Part shown: positions 1-8,640 of the stretch, one piece after another
Layout of the letters: every line of letters starts with the position of its first letter
Numbering within the stretch: position 1 is the first letter of the stretch
From: Jiella mangrovi
GTDB taxonomy: Bacteria; Pseudomonadota; Alphaproteobacteria; Rhizobiales; Rhizobiaceae
Reading direction: 5' to 3'
Assembly (NCBI RefSeq): GCF_017815135.1
Contig: NZ_JAGJCF010000005.1
Coordinates: 186,001 to 250,000, forward strand
DNA length: 64,000 nucleotides
The notes under the pieces: generated by a model
What the model was told of the DNA's origin: nothing
Database searches by the model: none
The model's input: only the letters and a program-made list of their open reading frames with translations
Translations under genes and position numbers: made by a program

Positions 1-562
1 CGGTCGGCTCGTCGGCGATTACGAGCTTCGGCCGCATGGCGAGGGCGCGCGCCACCGTCACGCGCCGCGCCTGACCGCCGGAAACCTGATGGGGAAAGCG
101 ATCGGCGAAATCGCTTGTCAGACCGACCTCGGCGAGAAGCTCGCGGGCCCGCCGTCGCCGTTTGCGACCGGAGATCGGGTGGAGCAGGCCGGCATCGACG
201 GCGAGGGGTTCGGTGATGGCCGAGGAGAGGCGCATGCGCGGATCGAGGGCGGCGACGGGATCCTGGAACATGAAGCCGACATTGCGGCGCAGCGTCTTCC
301 AGGCCCGGTCCCGCCGGCTCGTCACCGTGTCGCCGGCAAGCGCGATCTTGCCGCCCGACAGAGGAGCAAGCCCGGCGATCGCTCGCCCGAGCGTCGTCTT
401 GCCCGAACCCGATTCGCCGACGAGGCCGAGTGTTTCGCCGGCCTCGACCGCGATGCTGACGCCATCGAGAACGGTGACCTCGCCCGGCGCGCCCTTCAGC
501 CGGTCGAAAATGGTTCCCGACGGGTAACGCACGACCAGATCCTTCACCTCAAGCAGCGGCAT
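1..562 (-). CDS. Peptide ABC transporter ATP-binding protein (DppF/OppF-like), 3'-truncated by window edge
   Basis: Second ATPase of an oligopeptide/dipeptide-type ABC importer; it would hydrolyse ATP at the cytoplasmic face to drive uptake. The ATG is at 562, 14 bp inside the end of the preceding ATPase gene, so the two are translationally coupled. Visible motifs are Walker A GESGSGKT (residues 49-56), a Q-loop (FQDP), a signature SGGQARR and the start of Walker B (VIADEPT), where the window ends. The last part, normally with an oligopeptide C-terminal extension, lies outside. The family is secure; the substrate (peptide, nickel, glycoside or opine) cannot be told from sequence alone. Confidence 0.9.
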   Translation of the reverse strand, partial: MPLLEVKDLVVRYPSGTIFDRLKGAPGEVTVLDGVSIAVEAGETLGLVGESGSGKTTLGRAIAGLAPLSGGKIALAGDTVTSRRDRAWKTLRRNVGFMFQDPVAALDPRMRLSSAITEPLAVDAGLLHPISGRKRRRRARELLAEVGLTSDFADRFPHQVSGGQARRVTVARALAMRPKLVIADEPT

Positions 563-1523
563 CGGCTTCCTCGATCAGATGGCAGGCGACACGTGAAGGG
601 CCGGCGGCGGTCAGTGCGGGGGCTTCGCGCCGGCACCGGGCGAAGACCTTCGGGCAGCGGGGCGAAAAGATGCAGCCCGGGGGCAGGTCCGTGGGCTTCG
701 GTACCGTTCCCGGAATGGTCGGAAGATCGCCGGAGGTCGTCTTGATGCGGCTCGGATCGCAGGCGAGCAGCGCGGCGGTATAGGGATGGCGCGGCCGCTC
801 CATCACCTCGGCCACCGGACCGGATTCGACCAGCTCGCCGGCATACATGACCGCCACGTCGTCGCAGAGCCGCGAGACGACGCCCATGTCGTGGGTGACG
901 AAGACGATCGACCCGTCGACGGCGCCGCGCATGTCGCGGATGATCTCGATCACCTCCGCCTCGGTGGTGGCATCGAGCGCCGTCGTCGGCTCGTCGGCGA
1001 TGAGAAGCCGCGGCCGCACGAGAAGCGCGGCGGCGATGGCGACGCGCTGGCGCAGCCCGCCGGAGAGCTGATGCGGATATTGCTTCATCCGCACGTCGGC
1101 GTCGGCAATGCCGACCTGTTCCAGCATCTTCTTGGCGTTCTCCAGCTTTTCACGCCGCGAGCCGGCAAGCCGGTGCTGGAATTCGAGAAGCTGGCGGCCG
1201 ATGCTGACGACCGGATTGAGAGCCGTGAACGGGTCCTGCGAGACGGTCGCCACGGTTCGCCCGCGCATGGCCCGTCGCTCTTTCGGCGTCAGCCCGTAGA
1301 GGTCGGCCCCGTCGATGAGGATGTGGCCGTCGATCCGGCTGGAGGCCGGCAGAAGCGACAGCATCGCACCGACGAGCGAGGATTTGCCCGAGCCCGATTC
1401 CCCGACGAGACCGAGAATGCGCTCGCGCCCGACCGCAAGATCGATGTCGCGCACCGCGGGCACGGGTTCCTTGTCGCCGGCATAGGTGATCGAGACATTC
1501 TCGATCTTCACGACGTCTTCCAT
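549..1523 (-). CDS. Peptide ABC transporter ATP-binding protein (DppD/OppD-like)
   Basis: A 324-residue ATPase. Walker A GESGSGKS lies at 41-48, signature LSGGL at 153-157, Walker B LLIADEPT at 173-180 and the switch His in THD at 210-212. A C-terminal oligopeptide-transporter extension (about 245-310) has the typical PYT...PGTVP...GCxFxPRC pattern. The length is normal for DppD/OppD. It follows the DppC-like permease by 3 bp and overlaps the next ATPase, so it belongs to one minus-strand operon of permease, permease, ATPase, ATPase. Confidence 0.93.
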   Translation of the reverse strand: MEDVVKIENVSITYAGDKEPVPAVRDIDLAVGRERILGLVGESGSGKSSLVGAMLSLLPASSRIDGHILIDGADLYGLTPKERRAMRGRTVATVSQDPFTALNPVVSIGRQLLEFQHRLAGSRREKLENAKKMLEQVGIADADVRMKQYPHQLSGGLRQRVAIAAALLVRPRLLIADEPTTALDATTEAEVIEIIRDMRGAVDGSIVFVTHDMGVVSRLCDDVAVMYAGELVESGPVAEVMERPRHPYTAALLACDPSRIKTTSGDLPTIPGTVPKPTDLPPGCIFSPRCPKVFARCRREAPALTAAGPSRVACHLIEEADAAA

Positions 1524-1526
1524 CCG

Positions 1527-2426
1527 CTATCGCCCCTTTCCGCTCTTGGGATCGAACACGTCGCGCAGCGCTTCGCCGAGAAAGGTGAAGGCCACGGTGG
1601 CGACGATCACCGGAAGGCCGGCGGCGACGGCGATGTGGGGCGCCTTGCGAATGTAGCTGTAGCCATCGGACAGCATGGTGCCCCAGCTGGCGTCCGGCGG
1701 CTGGATGCCCTGGCCGAGAAAGGACAGGCCGGATTCGATGCCGATCACCGCCGGGATGTCCATGGCGATGAGGACGATCAGCGGGCCGATCAGATTGGGA
1801 ACGAGATGGGTCAGCGCGACCCTCAGCCTGGAGGCGCCCATGGCGTTGGCGGCGGTGACGAAATCCGTCTCGCGCAAGACCAGCACCTGATTGCGCACCA
1901 CGCGGAAATAGCCGGGCGCCATGGAAAAGGCGATGACGCCGATCAGCGTGTTCATGCTCGGACCGTAGATCGCGACGACGGCGAGGGCGAAGAGGATCAT
2001 CGGCAGCGAGCGCACCGAATCGCAGAAGATGACGAGGACGCTGTCGATCCAGCGCGGCCCGAGCCCCGCGATGATCCCCAGCATGGCGCCGAGGCTGAGC
2101 GCCGCCGTCGTGCCGAAGAGCGAAACCTTCAGCGCGACGCGGGCGCCGTAAAGGACGCGGGAGAAGAGGTCGCGGCCGATCTGGTCGGTGCCGAGGAGAT
2201 GCGCCCAGCTCGGACCCTCGAAGCGGATCCGCGGCGCGATCGCGATGGGATCATAGGGGGCGATGAGCGGGGCGAAGACCGCTCCAAGAACGAGGAGCGC
2301 GACGACGGCAAAGGCGATCGCGCCCTGGGGGCTCGAAACCATCCGCTGGAAGCCTTTGGCGAACGGGCTTTCGGCAAGGGGGCGGCGGGTTTCGGGCGGT
2401 GCTGCCCTGTCTTCGGCGATCGCCAT
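1527..2426 (-). CDS. Peptide ABC transporter permease (DppC/OppC-like)
   Basis: A 299-residue inner-membrane permease. The N-terminal cytoplasmic tail is followed by a first membrane segment (about 36-58), a periplasmic stretch with the family motif HLLGTDQIGRDLFSR, and further hydrophobic segments. The ATPase-contacting EAA loop is seen as AANAMGASRLRV...P (about 190-210). The C-terminus, FLGEALRDVFDPK, is typical of DppC. It lies 3 bp after the DppB-like permease and 3 bp before the first ATPase. Confidence 0.93.
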   Translation of the reverse strand: MAIAEDRAAPPETRRPLAESPFAKGFQRMVSSPQGAIAFAVVALLVLGAVFAPLIAPYDPIAIAPRIRFEGPSWAHLLGTDQIGRDLFSRVLYGARVALKVSLFGTTAALSLGAMLGIIAGLGPRWIDSVLVIFCDSVRSLPMILFALAVVAIYGPSMNTLIGVIAFSMAPGYFRVVRNQVLVLRETDFVTAANAMGASRLRVALTHLVPNLIGPLIVLIAMDIPAVIGIESGLSFLGQGIQPPDASWGTMLSDGYSYIRKAPHIAVAAGLPVIVATVAFTFLGEALRDVFDPKSGKGR

Positions 2427-2429
2427 CGA

Positions 2430-3383
2430 TCAGCTCTCCTTCCGGATGCGCGGGTCGATCAAGGCGGCGATCATGTCGGTGGTGAAGTTGGCGATCACAT
2501 AAAGCGCCGTGGTGACGACGACCGTACCGAGCAGCACCGGAAAATTGCGCTGGACGACCGCATCCTGAGCCAGCGAGCCGAGGCCGGGGCGGGCGAACAC
2601 CACCTCCACCAGCACCGCGCCGGACAGAAGATTGCCGAGGCCGACGCCGATGACCGCCACCACCGGGATCATCGCGATCGGCAGGGCGAACCGGAGCGCT
2701 ATGCGGAAATTGGAAATGCCGAAGGCCCGGTAGGTGCGGACGTGATTTTCCTGCAGGGTCTCGAGCAGCGAAGCTCGCACGAGCCGGGCGATATAGCCGA
2801 CCCAGGCGAGCCCGACGGCGAGTGCCGGGAGAATCAGATGCATCAGCCGGTCGCCGAGATCACCGCCGTCGCCGGCGCCCATCGCCGGCAACCATCGCAG
2901 CGTCACCGAGAAGATGATCAGCGCGTAGATCGCCAGGAGAAAGGCCGGCATCGCGATGACGCTGGTCGAGAAGAGGCCGATCAGCCGATCGAGCCAGCCA
3001 TTGGGTTTGATCGTCGACAGGCAGCCGAGCGGAATGCCGAGAATAACCGCCCAGCCGAGACCGGTAAGAGCAAGAATGGCGGTGTGCGGCAGCGCGCTCA
3101 TCACCAGCTGCAGCACCGGCTGGCGGGTCAGGAGGTCGGTGCCGAGATCACCGCGAAGGACATTGCCGGCGAAATGCCATCCCTGGACCAGCAGTGACTG
3201 ATCGAGCCCCATCTCCTGGCGAAAGGCGACTTTCTGCGCCTCGCTGGCGCGGGGGCCCAGAGCAATCGTCGCCGGATCGCCCGGCACGAGATATATCAGG
3301 CAGAAGATGATGGTGATTGCTGATACAAGAACGCAAATGGAAAGCAGGATCTGTCGAAGCGTAAAACTGAGCAACAAAAACAC
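2430..3383 (-). CDS. Peptide ABC transporter permease (DppB/OppB-like), GTG start
   Basis: A 317-residue inner-membrane permease and first visible gene of the operon. The start codon is GTG; the N-terminus is a membrane segment followed by LVPGDPA, the hallmark of DppB proteins. A second family signature (QEMGLDQSLLVQ) and the EAA loop (RAFGISNFRIALRFALP) are present. The substrate-binding protein that would normally head the operon is not in the window, so it is encoded elsewhere or shared. Upstream is a perfect AT-rich palindrome, listed separately. Confidence 0.93.
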   Translation of the reverse strand: MFLLLSFTLRQILLSICVLVSAITIIFCLIYLVPGDPATIALGPRASEAQKVAFRQEMGLDQSLLVQGWHFAGNVLRGDLGTDLLTRQPVLQLVMSALPHTAILALTGLGWAVILGIPLGCLSTIKPNGWLDRLIGLFSTSVIAMPAFLLAIYALIIFSVTLRWLPAMGAGDGGDLGDRLMHLILPALAVGLAWVGYIARLVRASLLETLQENHVRTYRAFGISNFRIALRFALPIAMIPVVAVIGVGLGNLLSGAVLVEVVFARPGLGSLAQDAVVQRNFPVLLGTVVVTTALYVIANFTTDMIAALIDPRIRKES

Positions 3384-3441
3384 TCACGACTGACGGTTGC
3401 TTTTGGGCCCGCCGGCGCGGCGAACGCAAATTGGACGGCAT

Positions 3442-3458
3442 CGATATATGATATATCG
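3442..3458. promoter_or_regulatory. Perfect 17-bp palindrome upstream of the peptide transporter operon
   Basis: CGATATATGATATATCG is a perfect 8-bp inverted repeat around one base, strikingly AT-rich in a GC-rich window. It lies 59 bp upstream of the GTG of the first permease gene, where an operator would be expected. The size and symmetry suit a dimeric GntR- or FadR-type regulator, but no regulator gene is adjacent. The function is inferred. Confidence 0.4.
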
Positions 3459-3580
3459 GTGAGCTTAGAACGTATTGTGCGTCCAATCAAGTTTGGCCGC
3501 GAAATTGTGCCGGAATATGCGCCGCGGACGCCCGGTGATGAGGCATCGGTCCGGGGCGGCGCGCCCGTCGGAACGGGGCG

Positions 3581-3630
3581 GGCTCCCCCCAGTGAGGGGG
3601 AGCCGGGGTCTGCGTCCGGAAGGACGCAGA
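3581..3630. other. Two tandem perfect hairpins after the Tlde1-domain gene
   Basis: Hairpin one pairs GGCTCCCCC (3581-3589) with GGGGGAGCC (3596-3604). Hairpin two pairs TCTGCGTCC (3609-3617) with GGACGCAGA (3622-3630) over a GGAA loop. They begin 5 bp after the stop of the minus-strand gene at 3636. Neither is followed by a T-run on the minus strand, so they could be mRNA 3' stabilising structures or a Rho-assisted end rather than an intrinsic terminator. Confidence 0.5.
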
Positions 3631-3635
3631 AGGCC

Positions 3636-5087
3636 CTAAAGTGCCGCCATGTAGGTCGGCAGTTCGTCGAGGCTGGGAACGACGATCATCTTCTTGATGC
3701 GGCCGCGCTTGAAGGCGGCGAGGAAGCGATCGTAGTGCTTGAAGACGACGCAGCCGTTGGACTGGGAGCGATCGCCACCGCCGATATACATGTAGGGATG
3801 GGCGAGGAGGCCGTCGCGATTGTACTTCTTGCGGCCGTCCGCCGGCAGAAGGCGGATCGCCTCGGCGCCGTGGAAGCGGGCTTCGCGCATCCGCAGATTG
3901 TAGACGTTGGGCGGCGTCGGGCCGCGGTTCTTCTGGGCGACGTAGCGCGGCTTGTCCTGCATGTGGCCAAGGCCGGAATGCGCCTCGAGCTTGCCCTCGC
4001 CGGGTAGATAGACCGTCTGAGCGGAGATATCGTAGACGGCGACACCGAGATGAGCCGGAGGGAGCTTTGCCGTGCCGCCGCCTCCGAACAGTCTTTCGAA
4101 GAAGCTGCCGCCGGTATCGACATCGCGGCCCGGCGCGCTCGGCGGCGTGCTTGCGACCGCCGGAGCCTGGCGTTCAGCCGGGCGCGTGGCCTGCTGCGGC
4201 TGGGCCTGCGGGCTGGCCACGACCGGCGGCTGGTAATTCGGCCGGCGCTCGGGCAGCGGCACGGCCAGCTCCGTCATCTCCTCCGTGGCCGTGCCAAGCG
4301 GGCCGGGCATGTCATCCGGTTCGAGGCTGGCGACTCGAACCTCACGGCCGGGCTGGGTTTCGGGCCGCGACACGGGGAGCGGAACGGAGGCTATCACATC
4401 CGCCTGTGCCGGTTCGGCGGCCTCGGTCGCGATCTCGGCTTCGATCTCCGGCCGCAGCGACGGGCGCGGGACATCGGGCGATGCCTGATAGGCGGCCACA
4501 CCGGTGCCGGCGAGCGCCGCGCGGCTCGAGGGCTGCGGATCGAAGGAGGCGAGGCGGGCAAGCGCGTTCTGGCTCGGCTCGGAATCGGACGATCTGACCG
4601 GCGGCACGGAGGGTTTGACGGCGATCGAGCCGGTCCTGTCCGTGTCTGCCGCGACCTCCGCTTCAATGGCTTTCGGGATGGAGCGCAGACGTGCGTCAGC
4701 CGAACGTTCGGGCTGCTTCGTCAGGGCCGCGACGTCGAAACCTGTCTTGCCGGGCTTTGCCGTTGCGGTTGCCATATGGAAAAGCCGGCCGCCCCGCTCC
4801 GCCAGTTCGTGTCCTGCAAGGACGGGCGCTTTCGACTGTGGCGAGCCTGAGAGCGCCAGCGTGAACAGCCGGGACGTGCGATCGTCCTCGGCCGAATGTC
4901 GGCTGGAGCGCTGGTCGAGAGCGGCAAGCCTCAACGGCCCGTCCTGCCTCGCTGCCTGTCCGGATTGCGCCACCGGGCCTGTTGCCGCGCCCGACAGATC
5001 GAGCATCGATGTCGCGACGATCGCTGCCGTTGCCGACAGGGCGACGGCGCCTGTCCATAATGCTCGACGGCTGGCACCTCGCGACAT
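3636..5087 (-). CDS. Membrane-anchored Tlde1 (DUF2778) L,D-transpeptidase-like protein
   Basis: A 483-residue protein from the ATG at 5087. An N-terminal hydrophobic segment follows RR (about 5-27). A long Pro/Ala/Ser-rich low-complexity stretch leads to a C-terminal domain of about 130 residues with the Tlde1/DUF2778 pattern: HSGLGHM, then HPYMYIGGGDRSQSNGCVVF carrying the His and Cys expected of an L,D-transpeptidase-like active site. The family acts on peptidoglycan; the founding Salmonella member is a T6SS effector, but rhizobial homologues are widespread and anchored, so a housekeeping envelope role is at least as likely. The frame stays open to 5288; I chose 5087 because the extra residues look non-coding. 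Confidence 0.85.
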   Translation of the reverse strand: MSRGASRRALWTGAVALSATAAIVATSMLDLSGAATGPVAQSGQAARQDGPLRLAALDQRSSRHSAEDDRTSRLFTLALSGSPQSKAPVLAGHELAERGGRLFHMATATAKPGKTGFDVAALTKQPERSADARLRSIPKAIEAEVAADTDRTGSIAVKPSVPPVRSSDSEPSQNALARLASFDPQPSSRAALAGTGVAAYQASPDVPRPSLRPEIEAEIATEAAEPAQADVIASVPLPVSRPETQPGREVRVASLEPDDMPGPLGTATEEMTELAVPLPERRPNYQPPVVASPQAQPQQATRPAERQAPAVASTPPSAPGRDVDTGGSFFERLFGGGGTAKLPPAHLGVAVYDISAQTVYLPGEGKLEAHSGLGHMQDKPRYVAQKNRGPTPPNVYNLRMREARFHGAEAIRLLPADGRKKYNRDGLLAHPYMYIGGGDRSQSNGCVVFKHYDRFLAAFKRGRIKKMIVVPSLDELPTYMAAL

Positions 5088-5396
5088 GCGCGATGGCTGG
5101 CACCCCTCGGGGCATACCCCCTGAAAGTTCTCTGCGGTCAACCGCGTCCCCCATTCGCTCTTCGTCTCGATGATCGGCGAAGGCCCCCAAGCCATCCGTC
5201 GACAACCCCTGCCGACGCGCCGATCGTTTCGTGCATCATCTGCGAATCTTGGTAACCAATTCCTTTCGTCCGACGAACTTCCTGTCATCCAGACTTATCG
5301 GCAATGGTCTGCCGATCCGCGCTTCAGGTTTATTTCGGCCCGACTATGCCAGGCCGAAAGGTCGGTCGGGCCTCGGCCGAACCGGCGATTAAGAGG

Positions 5397-5440
5397 CGAA
5401 ATGCAGCCGCTTGATCGACAAGCGAACCGGCTGCATTTCG
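5397..5440. other. Long hairpin in the 463-bp gap 5088-5550
   Basis: Arms CGAAATGCAGCCG (5397-5409) and CGGCTGCATTTCG (5428-5440) are perfectly complementary over 13 bp. The 18-nt loop contains a second small inverted repeat, CTTG/CAAG. There is no T-run on either side, so it is not a normal terminator. The rest of the gap, between the Tlde1-domain gene and the end of the LysR gene, shows no convincing gene. Confidence 0.45.
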
Positions 5441-5550
5441 ACCATCATAAGGTTTGAGCGCTGAACCCCTCCAGCAACTGTCAATGTAATCAACGCGAAC
5501 GAAACGGCATAATTGCGGCACGTGATGCCAAAATGTCTCGCGGCGGGGCC

Positions 5551-6456
5551 TCATTCGCCGAGTTCCTGTGCCAGCCAGTCGACGAGCGCGAGGGTTTCGG
5601 CACGGTCGCGGCTCGCCGGGCTGACATAGACGCAGAACTCGCCAGGTCGCTTCAGGCTCTCGCCGCAGGGACGGACAAGCGCGCCGTCGGCGATCAGCCG
5701 CTCGACCGTGCGGCGCCATCCCAGTGCGATTCCCTGACCTGCAATCGCGGCCTGGAGGACCAACGGATAGCTGTCGAACGCTCTGGCGCCGATCCCGCCG
5801 CGACGTTTTCCGCCGGCCAGAGCGAAGAAATCGTCCCAGTCGAGCCAATCCTGCTGTGTCGGGCGGTGGGAGAGCAGCGGGTAGTGCGGCAGTTTTGCGA
5901 GGGGAAGGGGCGTATCCAAGCCCTTCAAGAGCGACGGGCTGCAGACCGGAAACACCTCGTCACCGACTGCAAGCGCGAGGGCATGGGCACCGGAGGCACG
6001 GCCCGCGGTCTGAATGGCGACATCGAAGGATTCCCGGCTTTCCGTCAGCGGCTGGACCGAGGATTGCAGCCGCACGGCGATCTCGGGATGGGCGGCGTGA
6101 AAGCGGGAGAGCCGCGGCGTCAGCCAGTAGAAGGCCTCACAGAGCTGGCAGAACAGGACGACCTCGTCAGCGCGGGACGCGCCGCGAAGACGGGCAGCCT
6201 CGGCCGACACGTCGCCGAGGGCGGCTGCCACCACCTGGGCAAAACGACGCCCGTCCTCCGTCAGGAACACGGCCCGGTTTCGCCGCACGAAAAGCCGGGT
6301 GCCGAGATCGTCTTCGAGAATGCGGATCTGCTTGCTCACGGCCGTCTGCGTCAGGGCGAGTTCGTCGGCTGCGAGCGTGAAGCTTTGATGGCGGGCCGCC
6401 GCTTCGAAAGGGCGGAGCGCCGAAAGCGGCGGCAGCGTGCGGCGCGATCGTTTCAT
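5551..6456 (-). CDS. LysR-family transcriptional regulator (GcvA-like)
   Basis: A 301-residue regulator. Residues about 8-66 form the winged helix-turn-helix, with LSALRPFEAAARHQSFTLAA and the recognition region LTQTAVSKQIRILEDDLGTRLF, the pattern of the GcvA/AmpR branch. The remainder is the periplasmic-binding-like effector domain. It is divergent from the EamA-type exporter gene with about 70 bp between start codons, so it most likely controls itself and that exporter. The effector is unknown. Confidence 0.92.
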   Translation of the reverse strand: MKRSRRTLPPLSALRPFEAAARHQSFTLAADELALTQTAVSKQIRILEDDLGTRLFVRRNRAVFLTEDGRRFAQVVAAALGDVSAEAARLRGASRADEVVLFCQLCEAFYWLTPRLSRFHAAHPEIAVRLQSSVQPLTESRESFDVAIQTAGRASGAHALALAVGDEVFPVCSPSLLKGLDTPLPLAKLPHYPLLSHRPTQQDWLDWDDFFALAGGKRRGGIGARAFDSYPLVLQAAIAGQGIALGWRRTVERLIADGALVRPCGESLKRPGEFCVYVSPASRDRAETLALVDWLAQELGE

Positions 6457-6525
6457 GACGTCAGCTCATGCAAATCAAAGGAAAGGCCATTTGTCGCACG
6501 GATCGCCGACGTTTTGAATGACCTC

Positions 6526-7488
6526 ATGAAATTGATCCATTACGCCCCTCTGCGGTGCTCGGGGCAAGCGTCTCCTGGCATCGGCATAGCCGCCATCCTG
6601 CTGGCGGTGTTCCTCCTGTCTTTGTCTGATGCGCTGGTGAAGCTCGCGAGCGATCGCTTCGGCCTCGCGCAACTGATCTTCCTGCGCTCCCTCATCGCCG
6701 CGGGCATGCTGATGTGCGCGACCGGCATCTTCGGTGCGAAAGGGTGGCGGCTGCACCGTCCGGTGTGGGTGACGGTTCGAAGCCTCCTGCTGGCCGGCAT
6801 GTGGGCCAGCTACTATGGTTCGCTCCCCGCAATGCCGCTCGCGCTGGCGGCTGCAGCGCTCTACACCGCACCCGTGATGATGGCCTTGTTCTCTGCCTGC
6901 CTGCTTCGTGAGCCGATCGGACGGCGAGGTTTTCTGGCACTCGCAGGCGGCCTCTGTGGTGTGTTCCTTGTTCTCAGGCCGGACGCCACGAACCTTTCGC
7001 TAACGGCCTTGCTGCCGTTTTTTGCGGCAGCCTGCTACGCGCTGGCCGCAATCGTGACGCGGAGCCGTTGCGCCCGCGAGGCACCGCTCGCGATGGCGCT
7101 CAATCTCAACCTGGTCCTTGCGCTCGCCGCGGCGGTTGCGATCGCGGGCCTCGTCCTGTTCGCGCCGGTGACCACCGGGGCGGGGCGGTCTTCCTTCGTC
7201 CTGTCCGTCTGGCCTGGACTGAGCATCATGGACGCCGCCTGGATCGTCGTTCTAGGCGTGTTTATGGCGATCATCGCAACGGCGGTCGCAAAGGCGTATC
7301 AGGCGGCGCCGTCGCCGGTTGTCGGCGTTTTCGACAATGCCTATCTCGCCTTCGCCACGCTCTGGAGTGCCCTCCTCTTCAATGAAACGCCGGGCATTCT
7401 CGGCTTTGGCGGGATCATGCTGATCGCTGGATCGGCCGTGCTCGTCCTGGGCGAGCCGAGCCGAGGGGAACGAAACGCTGAAGCCTGA
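6526..7488 (+). CDS. EamA/DMT-family transporter
   Basis: A 320-residue inner-membrane protein with about ten hydrophobic segments in two EamA repeats. The first contains SDALVKLASDRF...LRSLIAAG and the second IVVLGVFMAIIATAVAKAYQAAPSPVVGVFDNAYL. The reading frame is open far upstream, but the ATG at 6526 gives an N-terminus directly before the first membrane helix and leaves a normal divergent intergenic region with the LysR gene. Drug/metabolite transporters of this group export small metabolites; no substrate can be assigned. Confidence 0.9.
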   Translation: MKLIHYAPLRCSGQASPGIGIAAILLAVFLLSLSDALVKLASDRFGLAQLIFLRSLIAAGMLMCATGIFGAKGWRLHRPVWVTVRSLLLAGMWASYYGSLPAMPLALAAAALYTAPVMMALFSACLLREPIGRRGFLALAGGLCGVFLVLRPDATNLSLTALLPFFAAACYALAAIVTRSRCAREAPLAMALNLNLVLALAAAVAIAGLVLFAPVTTGAGRSSFVLSVWPGLSIMDAAWIVVLGVFMAIIATAVAKAYQAAPSPVVGVFDNAYLAFATLWSALLFNETPGILGFGGIMLIAGSAVLVLGEPSRGERNAEA

Positions 7489-7510
7489 CGCCTCGGCGAG
7501 CCGGCGCCGC

Positions 7511-8443
7511 TCATAGCATCTGGCGGTTTTCGAGGCCTTGCCGGCCGGACTTGCCTTCCAGCAGAAACGCCTTGGCGACGGGCCAGAGCGTATCCTGCAT
7601 TTCGCGGCGGAAGAAGCCCATATGGCCGATCGCATCGCCTGCCTCCTCGGGCGTCAGCCAGAGGTCCTCGATGTCCGCGTTGGGGAAGTATCTGATGAGG
7701 GCTGCGACGGCCTCGCGGGTGCCCCAGGGATCGTCGGTGATGCCGATCGACAGGAGCGGCAGGCGGACGTCGGCGAAGCGGTTCGATTCGGGGACGGCTG
7801 GGTCGGAAAAGAAGAAATCCGGCGTCCGGCACCAGCTCGCCCAGTCGCGGAAGATCGGGCCGGCAAGCGCTGTTCCAAGACCGATCGAGGCGGGGATGTA
7901 GCCGAAGAGCCGGCCGGCGGCGAGGCCGGCGACGTTCATGCGGGCAAAGACGGTGAGCGGCTCTGACGTGCGGCGGAAGTAACCGTTGAGCGAGGCGACG
8001 AGGCAGTAGCGCTCGAAGCGGTCGGCGACGCCGCAAAGGCCGAGGGCGACGCCGCCGAAAGAGTGGCCGATGCCGACGACGGGGCCCTTGCCGCCTTCCC
8101 GTTCGAGCGTTGCGAGGGCGGCCGGAAGATCGCGCACGCCCCAATCCTTCATGCGATAGCGCTTCGCCTCGGCGGTCTTGGCCGCCGCGCCGACGCCGCG
8201 ATAGTCGTAGGTGAGGACAGCCCGCGCGCCCTGTTCGACGAGATCGTTGGCAAAAGCCCGGTAGAACCGCTGCTCGACGGCGGCGGCAGCCGAGACCAGA
8301 ACCGCCGGGGAGGGGCCTTCGCCGGTGAAGAGTGTCGCGGGCAATCGCACGCCGTCCTCGGTCTCGATCGCAAGCTCGCGCTGGGAGACCGGAAAGAAAG
8401 GGGCCTGGGCGGTGGCGCCGGGACGATGGGTGAAATCTGGCAC
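7511..8443 (-). CDS. Alpha/beta hydrolase
   Basis: A 310-residue alpha/beta-hydrolase-fold protein. The nucleophile elbow is GHSFGG with Ser128, the DYRGVG strand-loop is at 80-85, and a C-terminal GHMGFFRR may supply the catalytic His (about 282). No signal peptide is visible, so it is cytoplasmic. It resembles uncharacterised predicted hydrolases (COG4757-like). It is a single gene, convergent with the EamA gene (22 bp between stops). The substrate is unknown. Confidence 0.85.
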   Translation of the reverse strand: MPDFTHRPGATAQAPFFPVSQRELAIETEDGVRLPATLFTGEGPSPAVLVSAAAAVEQRFYRAFANDLVEQGARAVLTYDYRGVGAAAKTAEAKRYRMKDWGVRDLPAALATLEREGGKGPVVGIGHSFGGVALGLCGVADRFERYCLVASLNGYFRRTSEPLTVFARMNVAGLAAGRLFGYIPASIGLGTALAGPIFRDWASWCRTPDFFFSDPAVPESNRFADVRLPLLSIGITDDPWGTREAVAALIRYFPNADIEDLWLTPEEAGDAIGHMGFFRREMQDTLWPVAKAFLLEGKSGRQGLENRQML

Positions 8444-8640
8444 GGTGCGAATGCTGGCTGACGCTTACGTCCACGTCAAGCCGTTGCCGGGACGTCATGA
8501 TCCTAGCAGCGACCTGCTTCGTGGTGTTGCCTCCGCTATCGGATGGAGATCGCCCCGCCGGTCCGCAGCTTCCCGCGAAAGACCCTCAGCTTCGCTCCCT
8601 GGTATCTTGATTGGCCGCGATCTTGCGGTATGGCAGGCCC

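Noticed and set aside
786-3197. 803-codon open frame on the plus strand opposite the peptide transporter genes
   Set aside because: Composition is low-complexity Arg/Asp/His/Gly-rich with no domain, and it is fully antisense to well-conserved ABC genes; a GC-skew artefact.
5088-5288. N-terminal extension of the Tlde1-domain protein to 5288
   Set aside because: The extra residues are Arg/Trp-rich and unlike protein, while the ATG at 5087 directly precedes the membrane anchor.
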